DNA of 55,222 nucleotides. Source: Amycolatopsis kentuckyensis (GTDB lineage Bacteria; Actinomycetota; Actinomycetes; Mycobacteriales; Pseudonocardiaceae). The position numbers and the translations under genes are program-made. Shown here one piece after another: positions 1 to 8,900 of this stretch. The notes under the pieces are model-generated. The model was given only the letters and a program-made list of their open reading frames with translations, was not told the DNA's origin and ran no database searches. The first letter of the stretch is position 1, and each line of letters opens with the position of its first letter. The stretch is taken from NCBI RefSeq assembly GCF_002155975.1, contig NZ_MUMI01000001.1:1-55222 (forward strand), given 5' to 3'.

Positions 1-334
1 CCAGCAGCTCGTCGACCAGGTCGAGCACGCGCTGCGGCTGGGCCTGCTGCAGCCCGGCGACCGGCTGCCCACGGCCAAGGAGGTCGTCGCGGCCACCGCG
101 ATCAACCCCAACACCGTGCTCAAGGCGTACCGCGAGCTGGAGCGGAACGGGCTGGTCGAGGCCAAGCGCGGGCTGGGCACGTTCGTGTCGCGCTCGCTCG
201 CGATGCCGCGCGACGCCATCGAAGGACCGTTGCGGGACGAGGTCGGGGACTGGGTGCGCCGGGCCGGGCAAGCCGGCTTGGCCCGCGAAGACGTCGCCGC
301 GTTGATGAAGGCCGCGCTGGACGAGAATTTCTAG
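1..334 (+). CDS. GntR-family (YtrA-type) transcriptional regulator, 5' truncated by the window edge
   Basis: Open from the first bases in the frame that ends at the TAG at 332-334. The visible part is about 110 residues and starts inside the winged helix-turn-helix (LLQPGDRLPTAKEVVA, then the recognition-helix signature NPNTVLKAYRELERNGLVE). After the wing (KRGLGTFVS) only about 50 residues follow, mostly helical. That short tail, instead of a full ligand-binding domain, is typical of the YtrA subfamily. Such regulators usually sit in front of and repress ABC transporters, and here an ABC operon begins 10 bp downstream on the same strand. Probable role: repressor of that exporter, possibly responding to cell-envelope stress. 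Start codon and promoter lie outside the window. Confidence 0.9.
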   Translation, partial: QQLVDQVEHALRLGLLQPGDRLPTAKEVVAATAINPNTVLKAYRELERNGLVEAKRGLGTFVSRSLAMPRDAIEGPLRDEVGDWVRRAGQAGLAREDVAALMKAALDENF

Positions 335-344
335 AAGGGGTTTC

Positions 345-1175
345 GTGAGTACGGAAGCAGGGATCGCCCTGGCCGCCACCGGCCTCGGCAAACGGTACCG
401 CCGCGGCTGGGCGCTGCGGGACTGCGCGTTCGAGCTGCCGATGGGCAGCATCTGCGCGCTGGTCGGACCGAACGGGGCCGGCAAGAGCACGTTGATGCGG
501 CTGGTCGCCGGCCTGAGCAGGCCGACCGAGGGCGAGGTGCGCGTCAACCAGAAGGTCGCGTTCCTGGCCCAGGACAAGCCGCTGTACCGCAAGTTCACCG
601 TCGCCGAGATGCTGCGCGCGGGTGCGTCGATGAACCCGGACTGGGACGACGACTACGCGAAGCAGCTGGTCGAGGAGGCCGGCGTCCCGCTCGGCGCCAA
701 GGTCGGCACGCTCTCCGGCGGGCAGCGCACCCGGGTGGCGCTGGCGATCGCGCTGGGCCGCCGGCCCGAGCTGATCATGCTGGACGAGCCGCTCGCGGAC
801 CTGGATCCGCTGGCGCGCGACGAGGTCATGCGGGCGCTGCTCGCGGAGGCGGCGGACACGGGCATGACGGTCGTGCTGTCGTCGCACGTGCTCACCGACC
901 TCGAGGAGACCTGCGACCACCTGCTCCTGCTCGCCGACGGCGGCGTCCGGCTGGCCGGGCCGGTCGAGGATCTGCTCGCGCAGCACCGGATCCTGACCGG
1001 GCCGGCCGGCCTGACCGTGCCCGCCGAGTCCGTGGTGGACAGCCGGACGACGGCCCGGCAGGCGACGGTGCTCGCCCGCACGGCCTCGGCCGAGGCAGGT
1101 TGGGAGGCGGCCCAGCCGACACTGGAGGAGCTCACGCTGGCGTACCTGCGGGCGAGCAAGGGGAAAGTGGCATGA
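345..1175 (+). CDS. ABC transporter ATP-binding protein
   Basis: 276 residues with all nucleotide-binding motifs: Walker A GPNGAGKST at about residues 41-49, signature LSGGQRT at about 123, Walker B LIMLDEP at about 143, D-loop LADLDPL and the switch histidine in SSHVLTD near 186. Start is GTG at 345, ten bases after the GntR stop, preceded by AGAAGGGG. Its stop overlaps the ATG of the permease (ATGA at 1172), so the two are probably translationally coupled. It energises the membrane partner encoded next. Substrate cannot be told from sequence; the GntR-ATPase-permease order resembles YtrA/BcrA-type exporters for peptides or envelope-active compounds. Confidence 0.95.
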   Translation: MSTEAGIALAATGLGKRYRRGWALRDCAFELPMGSICALVGPNGAGKSTLMRLVAGLSRPTEGEVRVNQKVAFLAQDKPLYRKFTVAEMLRAGASMNPDWDDDYAKQLVEEAGVPLGAKVGTLSGGQRTRVALAIALGRRPELIMLDEPLADLDPLARDEVMRALLAEAADTGMTVVLSSHVLTDLEETCDHLLLLADGGVRLAGPVEDLLAQHRILTGPAGLTVPAESVVDSRTTARQATVLARTASAEAGWEAAQPTLEELTLAYLRASKGKVA

Positions 1176-2062
1176 TCTGGGTGACCTGGCGCCAGCAGCG
1201 CGTGCCGATCCTGGCGACGGCTCTCCTGGTCGTCGTGGCGGCTGTCGTGCTGGCCTTCGTCCGCGCCGACGTGGTGTCGCTCCTGCCGGACCGGACCGCC
1301 GTGAGCGCGAAGTACGGCGACTTCCTGCAGTACTACGTGTTCGTCATGCTCGTCGTGCCGGTGCTGCTCGGCATGTTCACCGGCGCGCCGCTGTTCGCCA
1401 GGGAGATCGAGCAGGGCACGCACGTCTTCGGGCTGAGCCAGTCGATCAGCCGTGCCCGCTGGGTCGCCACGAAGCTGGCGGTGGCGGGCGGAGCGCTGGC
1501 CCTGTCGATGTTCTCCCTCGGCCTGGTCGCCGCGTGGGCGCTGGCACCGGCGGGCTTCGTGCTGTCCGGCCGGCTCAACGAGACGAACTTCGAAACCCAG
1601 GGCGTGGTCGTGGGCGGCTACGCGTTCGTCGCGTTCGTCGTCGGCGCCGTCGCGGGGCTGTTCCTCCGCAACACGCTGGCCGCGATGGTGGTCACGCTGG
1701 CGGTCTACGTGGCCCTGGTGTTCACCGTGGCGAACGGCGTCCGCCCGCACTACGCCGAGCCCACCGTCGTCACCGCGCCGATCGGCGGCCACGTGGCGAT
1801 CGACCCGGAAGCATGGGTGACCGAGTACGGCTACCAGGACGCGAACGGCAACGACCTGCCGTATTCCTACCTGGACTGCGCGCGCCAGGAGGGCGACCAG
1901 GCGGCCTGCCTGCGCGAGAAGGGCATCGCAACCGAGTACTCGGCCGTGCACCTGCCGTCCCAGTTCTGGCGGTTCCAGTTCACCGAGCTCGCGGTGCTCC
2001 TGGTGCTGGCGGCAGCGGTGCTGGCAACGGGCGCCCAGGCGGCCCGGCGGCGGCTCACCTGA
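1172..2062 (+). CDS. ABC transporter permease (ABC-2 like)
   Basis: 296 residues from the ATG that overlaps the ATPase stop; in-frame upstream extension exists but would lie inside the ATPase gene. The chain opens with MIWVTWRQQR, a common start of actinobacterial ABC-2 permeases, followed by a hydrophobic segment near residues 15-33 and about five more (around 60-80, 105-125, 145-165, 170-190 and at the C-terminus). A large polar loop of roughly residues 195-265 contains several cysteines (LDCARQEGDQAACL) and probably faces outside. It ends with a last helix and the positively charged tail AARRRLT. Forms the membrane part of the exporter with the preceding ATPase. Confidence 0.9.
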   Translation: MIWVTWRQQRVPILATALLVVVAAVVLAFVRADVVSLLPDRTAVSAKYGDFLQYYVFVMLVVPVLLGMFTGAPLFAREIEQGTHVFGLSQSISRARWVATKLAVAGGALALSMFSLGLVAAWALAPAGFVLSGRLNETNFETQGVVVGGYAFVAFVVGAVAGLFLRNTLAAMVVTLAVYVALVFTVANGVRPHYAEPTVVTAPIGGHVAIDPEAWVTEYGYQDANGNDLPYSYLDCARQEGDQAACLREKGIATEYSAVHLPSQFWRFQFTELAVLLVLAAAVLATGAQAARRRLT

Positions 2063-2103
2063 GGCGGGCCGGGTAGACTCCCGGTGGCTCCTGCTGGGGC
2101 CAG

Positions 2104-2176
2104 GCCGGTATAGCTCAGCTGGTAGAGCATCTGTCTTGTAAACAGAAGGTCAGGGGTTCGAGCCCCCTTGCCGGCT
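2104..2176 (+). tRNA. tRNA-Thr (anticodon TGT)
   Basis: Complete canonical cloverleaf of 73 nt. The acceptor GCCGGTA pairs with TGCCGGC (one T-G pair), the D-arm contains AGCTCAGCTGGTAGAGC, and the anticodon stem TCTGT/ACAGA encloses CTTGTAA with anticodon TGT (reads ACA). T-arm GGGGTTCGAGCCCC. No encoded CCA. A TAGACT box lies about 30 bases upstream (2072-2077). This is a normal tRNA, a useful contrast to the aberrant tRNA-like elements near 11 kb. Confidence 0.97.
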
Positions 2177-2185
2177 CGTCTCCGA

Positions 2186-2225
2186 CCAGGGAGTCCCCGC
2201 CGTGCGGAGACTCCCTGGCTGTCTT
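2186..2225 (+). terminator. Rho-independent terminator after tRNA-Thr
   Basis: Arms 2186-2195 (CCAGGGAGTC) and 2209-2218 (GACTCCCTGG) are perfectly complementary, with further pairing of CCGC with GCGG in between. The pyrimidine-rich CTGTCTTCCGTCTC follows. It begins ten bases after the tRNA 3' end. Confidence 0.85.
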
Positions 2226-2354
2226 CCGTCTCAGTTCCAGTCTCATCGCGCGCTTCCCGCACGCCGGCGGCCTTGAGGACGGCCTTCCACTCGCCGTAGT
2301 CCGCCCGCGGCCCAGTCGAGCAGCCCGATCTCGTCGCGTGTTTACCCTGCTCCC

Positions 2355-3140
2355 ATGACCATCGTCGTGCCTTACCACCAGGATGAACGGTTGCCCGATA
2401 GCAGCATCCCGCTGCCTGGGGCGGCCGTCATCGAGACCGTCGAAGCCACCTTGCCCGACGGGGATGTCTGGACGCGTCTGGTGGCCTTGTTCGACGTGGT
2501 GGCGGACAGGGTGACCGCCCGGCTCGGGGCTCAGGAGGCCGTCGCGCCGGTGGTGGTGTCCGGGGATTGCCTGGTCGTGAGCGCCACGATCACCGGTGCG
2601 CAACGTGCGGGCCTCGACCCGTCGGTGGTCTGGTTCGACGCGCACGGCGATGTGCACACCCTGCGCAGTTCGACCTCGGGTTACCTCGGTGGCATGGCGC
2701 TGCGGCTCGTGCTGGGCGCGCACGAGGAACGATTCGCGGCGCCGTTGGGGCTTCGCCCCCTGACCGAACGCCAGGCGGTGCTGGTCGATGCGCGCGATCT
2801 CGACCCCGCCGAGGTCGACTACCTCGCCGGCAGCGGCGTCCGGCGCCACGGAGTCGAGGACCTCCAGGCTGCGATGCTGCCTGGCGGGCCGCTCGTGCTG
2901 CACATCGACGTGGACGTGATCAGCACCGATGAACTGCCGGGGATGCGCTTTCCGGCCCCGAACGGACCAACGCGGCGAGCCGTTCTCGACGCCGCGCGCC
3001 GCGTGCTGGCCACGGGCCGTGTCATCGCCGTCGACATCGCTTGTCCTTGGCACCCGGCCCGTGACGAGCAGGACACCGCCACCCGGACAGGCCTGCTCAC
3101 CGAACTCCTCGCCGCGGCCCGGGCGGGGGCTCCGAGGTAG
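2355..3140 (+). CDS. Arginase/agmatinase-family (ureohydrolase) protein
   Basis: 261 residues, somewhat shorter than arginases (about 300). Ureohydrolase motifs are present: the first metal-site region SGDCLVVSA, the second FDAHGDVHT (D-x-H-x-D ligands) and the third HIDVDVISTDELPG (D-x-D ligands). Two departures from textbook arginase are visible. The usual GGDH is GDC, replacing a metal-ligand histidine by cysteine, and the aspartate after the third motif (DxDxxD) is serine. The family hydrolyses guanidino compounds to urea or formamide using a binuclear Mn centre, but substrate cannot be assigned and the altered ligand makes arginase activity uncertain. Monocistronic between the tRNA terminator and the flotillin operon. 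Confidence 0.85.
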   Translation: MTIVVPYHQDERLPDSSIPLPGAAVIETVEATLPDGDVWTRLVALFDVVADRVTARLGAQEAVAPVVVSGDCLVVSATITGAQRAGLDPSVVWFDAHGDVHTLRSSTSGYLGGMALRLVLGAHEERFAAPLGLRPLTERQAVLVDARDLDPAEVDYLAGSGVRRHGVEDLQAAMLPGGPLVLHIDVDVISTDELPGMRFPAPNGPTRRAVLDAARRVLATGRVIAVDIACPWHPARDEQDTATRTGLLTELLAAARAGAPR

Positions 3141-3336
3141 AACAGCGGCGCGGCCATCGAGCAGCCTGCCGGCGAGGTAGCCGATTCCCTTGCCCGACGG
3201 GTGAAACATGGTGCCCGGACGGTTCTTCCTCTTCGACCTGCGTGTCAAGGGTAGGCCGCTTGACCGACGAGGCGAACGAAACCGCGGCGAGATGAGCTCG
3301 TGTCCGAAACGTTCGTCCCCGCTCCGCCCCGCCGGT

Positions 3337-3342
3337 TATAGT
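3337..3342 (+). promoter_or_regulatory. -10 element for the yqiJ-flotillin-ATPase operon
   Basis: TATAGT, a near-perfect -10 hexamer, lies 48 bases before the YqiJ-like start in an otherwise GC-rich 250-bp gap. The -35 is poor (TTCGTC at 3312-3317, 19-bp spacing), which would fit an activated or alternative-sigma promoter. The rest of the 3141-3336 gap shows no further feature I can support. Confidence 0.45.
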
Positions 3343-3390
3343 CGCTGGCCAGGGCCCTGCTGCCGGGCCTTCCGTGGGGGGATGGGAACG

Positions 3391-3960
3391 ATGAGCGGGT
3401 TCGTCACCGCGGCCTTGGCTTTTCCTGCCGTGCTCTTCAGCTTCCTGCTGGTCGTCGTGATCGGCTACTGGGGGCTTGCCCTCTTCGGCGTCCTCGACGT
3501 CGAAGACGGGGAGATCGGGTTCTTCGGCGGGGTTCCGCTGTCCATCTCGCTGTCGCTGTTCGTCGCCTTCAGCTGGTTCCTCAGCCTCGCCGGCACCGTG
3601 CTCATCGACGGCCTTCCCCTGCGGATCCCGCTCGGGATCGGTGTCCTGGTCGTCGCGCTCGGGGGAGGGGCGCTCGGTACCCGGCTGATCGTCGTTCCGT
3701 TGCGCCGGGTCTTCGCCGGGGCCGAGCCGACGCGGCAGGACTTCGTCGGCCGGGTCGCCGTTGTGCGGACGTCGAGTGTCACCGAGGACTTCGGGCAGGC
3801 CGAAGCCACCGCCGCGGACGGCTCGTCGGCGATCGTCCAAATCCGACTGGCCGGGGAAGGCAACCTCGGCGTGGGCAGCCGCGTTGTCATCTACGACTAC
3901 GACACCGCGGGTGAGTTCTTCTGGGTCAGCCCCATGGAACTCGAAGCAGAAAAGGACTGA
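3391..3960 (+). CDS. YqiJ-like inner-membrane protein with C-terminal OB fold (NfeD-type flotillin partner)
   Basis: 189 residues from ATG 3391, which has a purine-rich Shine-Dalgarno (GGGGGATGGG) just upstream; ATG 3382 is the alternative. Hydrophobic segments occur at about residues 8-30, 50-70 and 76-98, followed by a soluble region (RQDFVGRVAVVRTSSVTEDFGQAEAT...RLAGEGNLGVGSRVVIYDYD). That region has the beta-rich, glycine-spaced pattern of the OB domain of YqiJ/NfeD-type proteins. Such proteins are encoded beside flotillins and act with them in membrane microdomains. The flotillin gene starts six bases after its stop. Assignment rests on the N-terminal pattern, the OB-like tail and context. 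Confidence 0.8.
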   Translation: MSGFVTAALAFPAVLFSFLLVVVIGYWGLALFGVLDVEDGEIGFFGGVPLSISLSLFVAFSWFLSLAGTVLIDGLPLRIPLGIGVLVVALGGGALGTRLIVVPLRRVFAGAEPTRQDFVGRVAVVRTSSVTEDFGQAEATAADGSSAIVQIRLAGEGNLGVGSRVVIYDYDTAGEFFWVSPMELEAEKD

Positions 3961-3966
3961 ACTGGA

Positions 3967-5976
3967 ATGGATGCCATCGGCCTGGGGGCCGGCGTGTTGA
4001 TCGCCGTCGTGGTCCTGATCTTCCTCGTGCTGCTGTTCGTCGTGAGCCGGCTGTTCCGCAAGGTGCCGCAGGGCAAAGCGCTGATCATCTCGAAGGTGCG
4101 CAAGGTCGACGTCACCTTCACCGGCGCGGTCGTGCTGCCCGTGCTGCACAAGTCCGAGGTCATGGACATCTCGGTGAAGACGATCGACATCGAGCGCACC
4201 GGTCAGGAAGGCCTGATCTGCCGCGACAACATCCGCGCCGACATCCGGATCTCGTTCTTCGTCCGCGTCAACAAGACCGTCGAGGACGTCGTGAAGGTCG
4301 CGCAGGCGATCGGCACCGAACGCGCGAGCGACCAGGGCACCCTGCAGGAACTGTTCAACGCGAAGTTCTCCGAGGCGCTGAAGACCGTCGGCAAGCAACT
4401 GGACTTCGTCGACCTCTACACCAAGCGCAACGAGTTCCGCGACCAGATCATCCGCGTCATCGGCACCGACCTCAACGGCTACAGCCTGGAAGACGCGGCC
4501 ATCGACTACCTCGAGCAGACCCCGATGGCGTCGCTCGATTCGGCGAACATCCTCGACGCGCAGGGCATCCGCAAGATCACCGAGCTGACGGCGATCGAGC
4601 ACGTGCGCACCAACGAGTTCCGCCGGCACGAAGAAAAGGAGATCACGCGCCAGAACGTGGACGCGCGTGAGGCGATCCTCGAACTGGAGCGCCGCCAGGC
4701 CGACGCGGAAATCAAGCAGCGCCGCGAAATCGAAACCATGCGGGCGCGCGAAGAAGCCGAAATCGCCAAAGTGCAGGCCGAGGAGCGGCTCAAGTCGCAG
4801 GCCGCGCAGCTGCGCACCGACGAGCAGCTCGGCATCCAGCAGCAGAACCAGCAGCGCGAGATCGAGGTCGCCGGCAAGAACCGCGAACGCGTCATCGCCA
4901 TCGAGTCCGAGCGGATCGAAAAGGACCGCCTGCTCGAGGTGATCGGCCGCGAGCGCGAGACCGAGCTGTCCCGGATCTCGAAGGACAAGGAACTCGAAAC
5001 CGAAAAGCGGTCGATCGCCGAGGTGATCCGGGAACGGATCGCCGTCGAGAAGACCGTCGCCGAGCAGGAAGAGAACATCAAGAAGCTGCGCGTGGTCGAG
5101 GAAGCCCAGCGCACCCGCGAGGCGATCGTCATCCGTGCCGAGGCCGAAGCCCAGGAGAACCTGGTCAAGGGCATCAAGGCCGCCGAGGCCGCGGAGCAGG
5201 CCGCCAAGTTCAAGGCCCGCGAGGAGCTGACCCTCGCCGAGGCGCGCCAGCAGGCCGCCGAACTGGAGACGCGGGCCAAGATCCGGCTCGCCGAAGGCAT
5301 CCAGGCCGAGGAGGCCGCGACGGGTCTTGCCGCCGCGCAGGTCCGGGAGCGCGACGCCGTCGCGCTGGAGAAGGTCGGCCGCGCCGAGGCGATCGTCGAG
5401 CGCGAGAAGGCCGTCGTGGTCGCCGAGGCGCTGCGCGACAAGCTGAAGGGCGAGGCCGAGGGCCTCACCGACAAGGCCGCCGCGCTGGCCGCTCTCGACA
5501 ACGCGAGCCGGGAGCACGAGGAGTACCGGCTGCGGCTGGACGCGGAGAAGGAGATCCGGCTGGCCGCGCTCGACGTGCAGCGGGACGTCGCCGAAGCGCA
5601 GGCGACCGTGCTCAGCGTCGGCCTGGAGAAGGCCGACATCGACATCGTCGGCGGCGAGACCATGTTCTTCGACCGGATCGTCGGCTCGATCGGCCTCGGC
5701 AAGAGCGTGGACGGCTTCGTGCAGCACTCCGACGTCGTCGGGTCGCTCGCGCGGCCCTACCTCGACGGGTCGGCCAGCTTCACCGACGACCTCGCCAAGC
5801 TGATCGGCGCGGTCAGCACCGAGGACGTGAAGAACCTGACGCTGTCGGCCTTCCTGGCGAAGCAGCTGCAGGCCGGCGGGCCGGACAGCGACAAGCTCCG
5901 TGAGCTGATGACCACGGCGCAGCGGCTCGGCCTCGCCGAGACGTCGGTCGCCACCGTCGTCGCCGCGAAGCAGTGA
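3967..5976 (+). CDS. Flotillin-family (SPFH/band-7, YqiK-type) protein
   Basis: 669 residues. One N-terminal membrane segment (about residues 5-27) is followed by a basic flank (SRLFRKVPQGKALIISKVRK) and the SPFH domain to about residue 230. The middle, about 215-540, is an almost uninterrupted charged coiled coil rich in Glu-Ala and Arg. The C-terminus (VGGETMFFDRIVGSIGLGKSVDGF) matches the flotillin tail that follows the coiled coil. These proteins oligomerise under the membrane and scaffold complexes. It is second of three genes: six bases after yqiJ, and its TGA overlaps the GTG of the ATPase (GTGA at 5973). SPFH proteins have also been proposed as scaffolds in RNA-repair loci carrying tRNA-like RNAs, relevant here. 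Confidence 0.93.
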   Translation: MDAIGLGAGVLIAVVVLIFLVLLFVVSRLFRKVPQGKALIISKVRKVDVTFTGAVVLPVLHKSEVMDISVKTIDIERTGQEGLICRDNIRADIRISFFVRVNKTVEDVVKVAQAIGTERASDQGTLQELFNAKFSEALKTVGKQLDFVDLYTKRNEFRDQIIRVIGTDLNGYSLEDAAIDYLEQTPMASLDSANILDAQGIRKITELTAIEHVRTNEFRRHEEKEITRQNVDAREAILELERRQADAEIKQRREIETMRAREEAEIAKVQAEERLKSQAAQLRTDEQLGIQQQNQQREIEVAGKNRERVIAIESERIEKDRLLEVIGRERETELSRISKDKELETEKRSIAEVIRERIAVEKTVAEQEENIKKLRVVEEAQRTREAIVIRAEAEAQENLVKGIKAAEAAEQAAKFKAREELTLAEARQQAAELETRAKIRLAEGIQAEEAATGLAAAQVRERDAVALEKVGRAEAIVEREKAVVVAEALRDKLKGEAEGLTDKAAALAALDNASREHEEYRLRLDAEKEIRLAALDVQRDVAEAQATVLSVGLEKADIDIVGGETMFFDRIVGSIGLGKSVDGFVQHSDVVGSLARPYLDGSASFTDDLAKLIGAVSTEDVKNLTLSAFLAKQLQAGGPDSDKLRELMTTAQRLGLAETSVATVVAAKQ

Positions 5977-8900
5977 CGGCGGCCGAGACGAAGCTGGACG
6001 CGGGCACCTATGACGTGCTCCGCGTCCGGCTGGCCGCCCAGGCCGCCGAGCTGGCGAAACGCGCGGACGAGCTCAACGCGCGGCGGCTGGAGGTCTTCGG
6101 CAGCGCGCAGCTCGCGCTGGTCGGCACCGAACGCATCCGCACCGCCAACAACTGCGTGCCCCGGGACATCGTCGCGGTCGACGGGCGGATGTTGTTCGGC
6201 TACAACGTCTTCATCGGGCTGAAGCCCGAGACGGCGATCGACGACGTCTTCTCGCTCCAGCGCTTCAGCCGCGACGACGACGCGTTCCGCTTCGACGACG
6301 TCAGCGCCGACGAGCTGCCCGAACTGCTGCGTGACGAGCAGTTCGGGCGGGACTTCGGCGAGCTGTACCGGTACTACCGGCAGGCGAAGCTGCTGCAGCT
6401 GCGCCGGCTGGACGGGAAGCTGCTCGCGGTGTTCCAGATCGGCCCGCGCACCGAGGACATCCGGGTGCTGCGGTGGGGGATCGCTGCCGACGGCACGGTG
6501 TCCTACCTGGACAGCCGGGGCGAGCGCGACCACGTCTTCCCGCCGTCGCACGACTTCGAGTGGATCGAGACGACGCGCGAGGACCACGTCCTCGGCCGGC
6601 ACCCGCACATCTCGATCGAGGACGAGGTCTTCGTCGAAACCGTCGGCGGCAACCTGACGGTCAAGGTCGAGAACAACACCGAGACCGGCGCCGGCGTCTA
6701 CGCCGAGCCGGTGGACGAGCCGCTGCAGAGCCTCGCCGACGCCGAGGTCTCCTACGCCCGGATCGGCCCGCTGATCCTGCTGCGCATGCTGCCCTACAAG
6801 GAAACCGAATACCGCTACCTGGTGTTCAACACGCGCACCCAGGACGTCGTGCGGCTCGACGGCATCGGGCAGGCCTGCCAGCGCCTCCCCGAGGACCACG
6901 GCATCATCTTCCCCGGCGGCTACTACCTCGACACCGGCGTCAGCAAGACGTTCGACACCACTGTGGACGGTCTCGAGTTCGAGCGCGTGATCCGCTCGCC
7001 CAACGGCGAGGACGTGCTGTACGTCTTCCACGCGCGGGCCGAGGGGCGCACGCTCCTGCTGCCCTACAACGTGATCCGCAAGGAGGTCGCCAGCCCGATC
7101 CCGTGCCACGGGTACTCGCTGTTCGACGACGGCACGATGATCCTGTTCCGCGCGCTGTCCGACGAACCGAGCCGGGTCCACCCGATGCAGGTGTGGCGGA
7201 CGCCGTTCCAGTCGGACACCTACGCCGCGGCGCAGCCGGCCGGCACCGGGCCGCTGGAGCGGGTCGGGAACGCCGACCTCGTCCGCGGGATCTCCGACTG
7301 CCTCTCGATCACCAGGATGATCGGGGAGATGGCGCCGTCGGCGGCGGTGTTCGAGGCGCTGATCGCCGCCTGCGCGCGGGTCTTCGACCACTACCACTGG
7401 CTCGGCGAGAGCGAGCTGGGCGACCTGCGCTCGCCGCTGTCGGACGTCCGCGTCACCGCCGAGCAGGTGCTGGACGAATTCGAGACGGTCACCACGCTCA
7501 CCGCGCAGGCGGCCGAAGCCGTCGACACCGCGGCGGCCGACACGGCGTCGCTCGTGCGGCGGGTGCGGGGCGAGGCGCTGAACGCGGCGGACGCGTGGGT
7601 CCGCCGGCTCGCCGAGATGCACCGGGCGCGCGGCCGCCTGGTCACCGTGCGGGAACTGCGTTACGCCGACACCGCCCGCGTGGACGAGCTGATCGCCGGG
7701 CTCGACACGGAGTTCTCCGAGGCCGCGCAGCGGGCCGTGCGGTTCCTGCAGGGCGAGGAGGCGTTCACCGGCTACCACGCCGAAGTGGCCGGGCTCATCG
7801 CGGCGGCGGGCGCGATCAAGACCGTCGCCGAGGCCGGTCCGGTCGCCGAGCGGCTCGACGAGCAGTCCGCGGGTCTGGAGGTCCTCACCGACGTCGTGGG
7901 CGGGCTGGACATCGCCGACGCCGTCGTCCGGACGAAGATCCTGGAGCGCGTCGGCGAGGTGATCGGCGCCGTCAACCGCGCCCGGGCCACCCTGGACGCG
8001 CGCCGCAAGGAACTCCTGGAGACCGAGGGCCGGGCGGAGTTCGCGGCCGAGTTCGCGCTGCTCGCGCAGGCCATCACGGGCGGGCTCGCGGTCGCCGACA
8101 CCCCGGAGCGCTGCGACGAGCAGCTGGGCCGGCTGCTGCTGCAGCTGGAGAACCTCGAATCGCGGTTCGGGGAGTTCGACGACTTCCTGACCTCGCTCGG
8201 GGAGAAGCGCACCGACGTCTACGAGGCGTTCTCCTCGCGCAAGCAGGCGCTGCTCGACGAGCGGGCGCGACGGGCGGACAGGCTGGTCTCCTCGGCCGGG
8301 CGCATCCTCGGCAGCGTGACGCGCCGGGTCGGTTCGCTCGGCTCGGCGGAGGAGATCAACACCTACTTCGCGGCCGACCCGATGGTGGCGAAGCTGCGCA
8401 GTGTCGTCGAGGACCTGCGGGCGCTCGGCGACCAGGTGCGGGCCGAGGAGCTCGAAGGCCGGGTGAAGGCCGCTCGCCAGGAGGCCGCCCGGGCCCTGCG
8501 CGACCGGCTCGACCTCTACGGCGAGGGCGGCGAGACGATCCGCCTCGGCCGCCACACCTTCGCCGTCAACACCCAGGACATCGACCTGACGCTGGTGCCG
8601 CACGACGGCTCGATGAAGTTCGCGATCACCGGCACCGACTACCGGGCGGCGGTGCGCGACTCCGCGTTCGAGGCGACCCGGCCGTACTGGGAGCAGCTGC
8701 TGGTCTCGGAGTCGCCGGAGGTCTACCGGGCCGAGTACCTCGCGACGTCGATCCTCGCCGAACGGCCGGTGGCCGAGCTGGTCGAGGCCGACCTGCTCGA
8801 CGTCGTCCGGAGCGTGGCCGGGGAGCGGTACGACGAGGGGTACGCGCGTGGGGTCCACGACCACGACGCCGCCGCGATCCTGGCGGCCCTGCTGCGGCTG

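Noticed and set aside
2104-2176. tRNA-Thr as an integration site of a mobile element
   Set aside because: No integrase and no repeated tRNA 3' end was found downstream in the window.
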